A DNA stretch of 8,410 nucleotides, taken from the NCBI GenBank assembly GCA_029287755.1, contig JARFQM010000402.1, forward strand, positions 1-8,410, written 5' to 3'. Position numbers and translations under genes: made by a program. Source of the stretch: Desulfofustis sp. GTDB lineage: Bacteria > Desulfobacterota > Desulfobulbia > Desulfobulbales > Desulfocapsaceae. The stretch's first letter is position 1; the number at the start of each line of letters is the position of its first letter. The notes under the pieces were generated by a model. It was not told where the DNA came from. It saw nothing but the letters and a program-made list of their open reading frames with translations, and searched no databases. Positions 5,704-8,410 of the stretch are shown here, in pieces.

Positions 5704-6891
5704 CTATCTGCTCGCAGACTCCATCGATACGATTGCTTCAGCCAGCCGGCCGATGCCCTCGTCAATCACCCGCTCATCGGTACATGAGAAGTTGAGCCGG
5801 AAGGTCGACGACCTTGTTGCCCTCGTATAAAACGGTTCTCCGGGAACAAACACCACCTTTCTGGCCACCGCCCTGTCAAACAACTCCAGAGAACTCATCT
5901 TCTCCGGCAGTCTCCCCCAGAGGAACATCCCGCCATGGGGTCTGGTGCAGCTGACGTAGTCGGGAAAGTCACGCTCGATTGCCTCGAGCATAGCCCGGCA
6001 CTGGGAACCGTAGGCGGCGCGGATAGTCTTAAGATGGTTCTCGATCTGGTTATTGGTGAGAAAATCGACAAGCACATACTGGGTAAAGTTGCAGGTATGC
6101 AGATCCGCAGCCTGCTTGGCGATGAGAAGCTTCTCACCCAGCTTTTCCGGGGCCGCGACCCAGCCGATGCGAAAGCCGGGAACCACCGTTTTGGAGAAGG
6201 ATCCGAGCAGGATGGTCTGCTCAGGCGCCAGGTGGTGAAACGATTTAATGGGATCACCATGAAATCTTAGCGCCCCGTAGGGATCGTCTTCCACCAGGAA
6301 ACAATCGCTCCGGGTGATGATTTCAGCTATCCGGCTCCTGTTTTCATAGCTGTAGGAAATGCCCGAGGGATTCTGAAAATTGGGCACCGTGTACATCAAC
6401 TTAGGATTATTTTTTATCACCTTATCAAGGGAGCTTACATCCATTCCCTCATCGTGTACCTTAACCGGGAGAAAGCGGGGACGGTAGAGCGACAAGGCCT
6501 GGATCGCACCGAGATATCCCGGTTCTTCGATAACCACCGGGTCGCCGTCGTTGATGGTCACCTTGGCAATGAGATCCAAGGCCTGCTGGCTACCGTTGGT
6601 GATGAGGATACGCTCGGCCGGGATTTCCAGCCCCTGCTCATCCCTGTACTTTTGCGAAATACACTCACGCAGTTCGAGCAATCCTTCCGAATTGCTGTAT
6701 TGAAGGCAGTCGGTGTTATGTCGATCGAACACCCTGTTGGTCGATTCCTTGAGCTCATCCAGCGGAAAATACTGCCTGTTCGGCAAGCCGCCGGCAAAGG
6801 ATATCATGCTTTTGTCGGTGGTGACTTTGAGAATTTCCCGGATGAACGACCGGGGCACGTCCTGAATTCTGTCTGCGAACAGTCCTCTCAT
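5704..6891 (-). CDS. PLP-dependent class I/II aminotransferase, LysN/MocR-like subgroup
   Basis: This is a 395-residue fold-type I aminotransferase. Visible features are ISFAGGLPN near the N-terminus (residues 30-38), LQYSNSEGLLELRE (63-76), ITNGSQQALDL (97-107) and VPNFQNPSG (N174). EDDPYG follows (D202 binding the PLP ring nitrogen, Y205), then GSFSKTVVPGFRIGWV with K234 as the PLP lysine, and FRLNFS with R365 binding the substrate carboxylate. The GGLPN opening and the 'FQNPSG' and 'EDDPYG' forms are typical of 2-aminoadipate aminotransferase (LysN) and the aminotransferase domains of MocR-type regulators. No DNA-binding domain is present, so it is a free enzyme. These enzymes usually have broad specificity (2-aminoadipate, branched-chain, aromatic or aspartate); the substrate cannot be chosen from sequence. 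ATG at 6891 has GGAAG a few bases upstream. It follows darP by 50 bp on the same strand and is probably cotranscribed. Confidence 0.9.
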   Translation of the reverse strand: MRGLFADRIQDVPRSFIREILKVTTDKSMISFAGGLPNRQYFPLDELKESTNRVFDRHNTDCLQYSNSEGLLELRECISQKYRDEQGLEIPAERILITNGSQQALDLIAKVTINDGDPVVIEEPGYLGAIQALSLYRPRFLPVKVHDEGMDVSSLDKVIKNNPKLMYTVPNFQNPSGISYSYENRSRIAEIITRSDCFLVEDDPYGALRFHGDPIKSFHHLAPEQTILLGSFSKTVVPGFRIGWVAAPEKLGEKLLIAKQAADLHTCNFTQYVLVDFLTNNQIENHLKTIRAAYGSQCRAMLEAIERDFPDYVSCTRPHGGMFLWGRLPEKMSSLELFDRAVARKVVFVPGEPFYTRATRSSTFRLNFSCTDERVIDEGIGRLAEAIVSMESASR

Positions 6892-6941
6892 CTTGCTTCC
6901 CGGCTCTGCATGGTTGATTTCGCTTACCGTTTCTTGCTGGT

Positions 6942-7478
6942 TTAATCGGTGTAGCGCTTTTTTTCGGCCGCGGCACGCAACACCCTGAATAATTCGCGAC
7001 TGTGCACCTTGTTTCTGGTCTTCACGTACTGATAGGCGGACCTGCGAATTTCCAGTTCATCAACATCGGAATACTCTTCTACGATCAGATCAACTGCGGC
7101 GCTGGGCCAGTCCATTTCCATGGTCACGCCTTGCTGCAGACATTCGTCCCTGCGGTCAAGGGCCTCATTGATTATCGCGTCACGCAGTCGTTCGGCCCGG
7201 TGATGGAGCCTGTTTTCGGCGAGCCTTGAGCCCTTCATCCGGGCGAGCCGGTTGAGCAACTCGTCCACTTCTTCCTGCTTGATGAGCTTGGCCACGTATT
7301 TAACCTGCCGCTTCAGCGCTCCGCCTTTCAGTGTGCGGCAAAGCCGCACCGCCTCCACAACTTCAGGCCCCAGATGCAGGGTGCCGAGTTCAGTGTCATT
7401 TAAGGCGGCAAGCTCTTTTGCAGCTGCTTCGACCTGCTTATGCTGACGCTTCAGCTCTGATTTACTCAACCGCTCCAT
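6942..7478 (-). CDS. darP: Ribosome biogenesis factor DarP/YjgA (DUF615)
   Basis: DarP (YjgA) binds 50S precursors and assists late large-subunit maturation in E. coli. The 178-residue product has the family N-terminus SKSELKRQHKQVEAAAKELAAL (a lysine-rich helix), then RQVKYVAKLIKQEEVDEL, a central helical stretch with HHRAERLRDAII, and the C-terminal SRELFRVLRAA near residues 158-169. The length agrees with E. coli YjgA (183). It is largely helical and charged with no membrane segment, as expected of a ribosome-associated factor. The start is the ATG at 7478, preceded by only a weak ribosome-binding site; coupling to gpmI, whose stop is 35 bp upstream, is possible. Family assignment is good. 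The family is best known from beta- and gammaproteobacteria, and this copy is moderately divergent. Confidence 0.85.
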   Translation of the reverse strand: MERLSKSELKRQHKQVEAAAKELAALNDTELGTLHLGPEVVEAVRLCRTLKGGALKRQVKYVAKLIKQEEVDELLNRLARMKGSRLAENRLHHRAERLRDAIINEALDRRDECLQQGVTMEMDWPSAAVDLIVEEYSDVDELEIRRSAYQYVKTRNKVHSRELFRVLRAAAEKKRYTD

Positions 7479-7513
7479 AATTGCTCGGTCACTTTAACGT
7501 ATTAACCGTCGGT

Positions 7514-8410
7514 TCAGGGAGTTGCCAATTCAAGAAGCGAAGGTTCATAATCTCCGGGGGGCTGGAGCCCGAGCAGCACACAGAGGGTGGCGGCAACATT
7601 GGCCAACCCCGGCCCTGGTATCTTGGCCATCAGGAACCGGTTGGCTTGATCACAATCTTTTACGATCAGGGGTACCGGGTTCAAGGTATGAGCAACCATG
7701 GGCGATCGGATACCGTTCTTCTGGGTCCACATGCAGTCGGCGTTGCCGTGATCGGCGGTGATCAGGCAGATCCCTCCGGCTTTTTCGACTGCCGCGAGCA
7801 GCCGCGACAGACACAGATCAACGGTTTCAACAGCGATCCTGATCGCCGGTTCGACGCCGGTATGACCGACCATGTCGCCATTGGCATAGTTCACCCGAAT
7901 AAAATCATAGCTCCCCGACACAATCGCCTCTGTCACCAGATTGGTGATTTCAGCCGCCTTCATCCAGGGCTTAAGATCGAAGGCAAGTTTATCCGATTCG
8001 ACCTCCACATATTTTTCCAGGTTGGCATCGATATACCCTGACTTGTTGCCATTCCAGAAATAAGTCACATGGCCGAATTTCTGCGTCTCTGAAATCGCAA
8101 ACGAGCGGATGCCGGAAGCGCAGAGATACTCTCCCAGGGTGTTATCGATGGCCGGTGGTTCAACCAGATAGTTGGCAGGGATTTTGGCATCGCCGTCATA
8201 TTCCATCATCCCGGCGTAGAATACCTCGGGATAGCGCCGCCGTTCGAAGTGGGAGAACTCACGGTCCTCAAAGGCCTTGGAAATCTCGATGGCGCGATCC
8301 CCCCTGAAATTGAAGAAAACCACGCTGTCCCCGTCAGCAACGGTGCCGACCGGCTCACCACCGTCGGCAATGACGAATGGATCCATATACTGATCTGTCA
8401 TTGCCGGGTC
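7514..8410 (-). CDS. gpmI: 2,3-bisphosphoglycerate-independent phosphoglycerate mutase, C-terminal part (5' end outside window)
   Basis: GpmI interconverts 3- and 2-phosphoglycerate in glycolysis and gluconeogenesis using two Mn ions and a phosphoserine. The 298 codons present include TDQYMDPFVI, the substrate arginines in FFNFRGDRAIEISKAF, ETQKFGHVTYFWNG with the conserved lysine, NYANGDMVGHTG (metal Asp and His), TADHGNAD (metal Asp-His) and VAHTLNPVPLIV (metal His). All of these agree with the alkaline-phosphatase-superfamily iPGM scheme. The full enzyme is about 510-550 residues, so roughly the first 210-250, with the catalytic serine and the first metal Asp, lie beyond the right edge. 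The frame is open to base 8410. The reading frame shows no disruption. It is the upstream member of a gpmI-darP-aminotransferase run on the minus strand. Confidence 0.97.
   Translation of the reverse strand, partial: DPAMTDQYMDPFVIADGGEPVGTVADGDSVVFFNFRGDRAIEISKAFEDREFSHFERRRYPEVFYAGMMEYDGDAKIPANYLVEPPAIDNTLGEYLCASGIRSFAISETQKFGHVTYFWNGNKSGYIDANLEKYVEVESDKLAFDLKPWMKAAEITNLVTEAIVSGSYDFIRVNYANGDMVGHTGVEPAIRIAVETVDLCLSRLLAAVEKAGGICLITADHGNADCMWTQKNGIRSPMVAHTLNPVPLIVKDCDQANRFLMAKIPGPGLANVAATLCVLLGLQPPGDYEPSLLELATP

Noticed and set aside
7486..7513. AACCGACGGTT dyad between gpmI and darP
   Set aside because: The centre is a single base, so no RNA hairpin can form there, and no T-run follows. It is too short to call an operator.

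Overview
The window looks like ordinary chromosomal core of a Gram-negative bacterium with moderately high GC. The gene content (FolE2-type GTP cyclohydrolase, long U32 protein, separate IMP cyclohydrolase beside purN, LysN/MocR-like aminotransferase, independent phosphoglycerate mutase) and protein style resemble Desulfobacterota, perhaps Desulfobulbales-like sulfate reducers. That placement is inferred from remembered family resemblance, not from a search. I see no IS element, phage gene, CRISPR array, tRNA, rRNA or toxin-antitoxin module, and no clear undescribed system.

Layout from left to right: (1) the first 63 codons of trpE on the minus strand, running off the left edge; (2) rpsT (ribosomal protein S20) on the minus strand with a good intrinsic terminator behind it and a strong candidate promoter with an AT-rich UP-like stretch in front; (3) a minus-strand cluster, transcribed right to left, hslR-like S4 protein > stand-alone IMP cyclohydrolase (purH N-terminal domain only) > purN > long U32 protein of the RlhA type, with very short gaps between the first three; (4) folE2, the only plus-strand gene, divergent from hslR across 46 bp; (5) a convergent junction of 104 bp; (6) a second minus-strand cluster, gpmI (5' end beyond the right edge) > darP/yjgA > PLP-dependent aminotransferase.

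The genes fall into two themes. Nucleotide and folate-type one-carbon metabolism: PurN uses a formyl-folate donor, IMP cyclohydrolase closes the purine ring, and FolE2 begins pterin/folate synthesis from GTP. Ribosome structure and maintenance: S20, the Hsp15-like S4 protein, DarP, and the U32 protein if it is the 23S rRNA hydroxylase RlhA. Central carbon and amino-acid metabolism are represented by GpmI, the aminotransferase and TrpE.

Points most worth a second look: FolE2 lacks the usual N-terminal GTHMSR motif while keeping all the metal/catalytic residues of the C-terminal half; the IMP cyclohydrolase has no AICAR transformylase domain and sits 2 bp from purN; nested inverted repeats lie in the rpsT promoter; and a 19-codon ORF overlaps the trpE start by ATGA.
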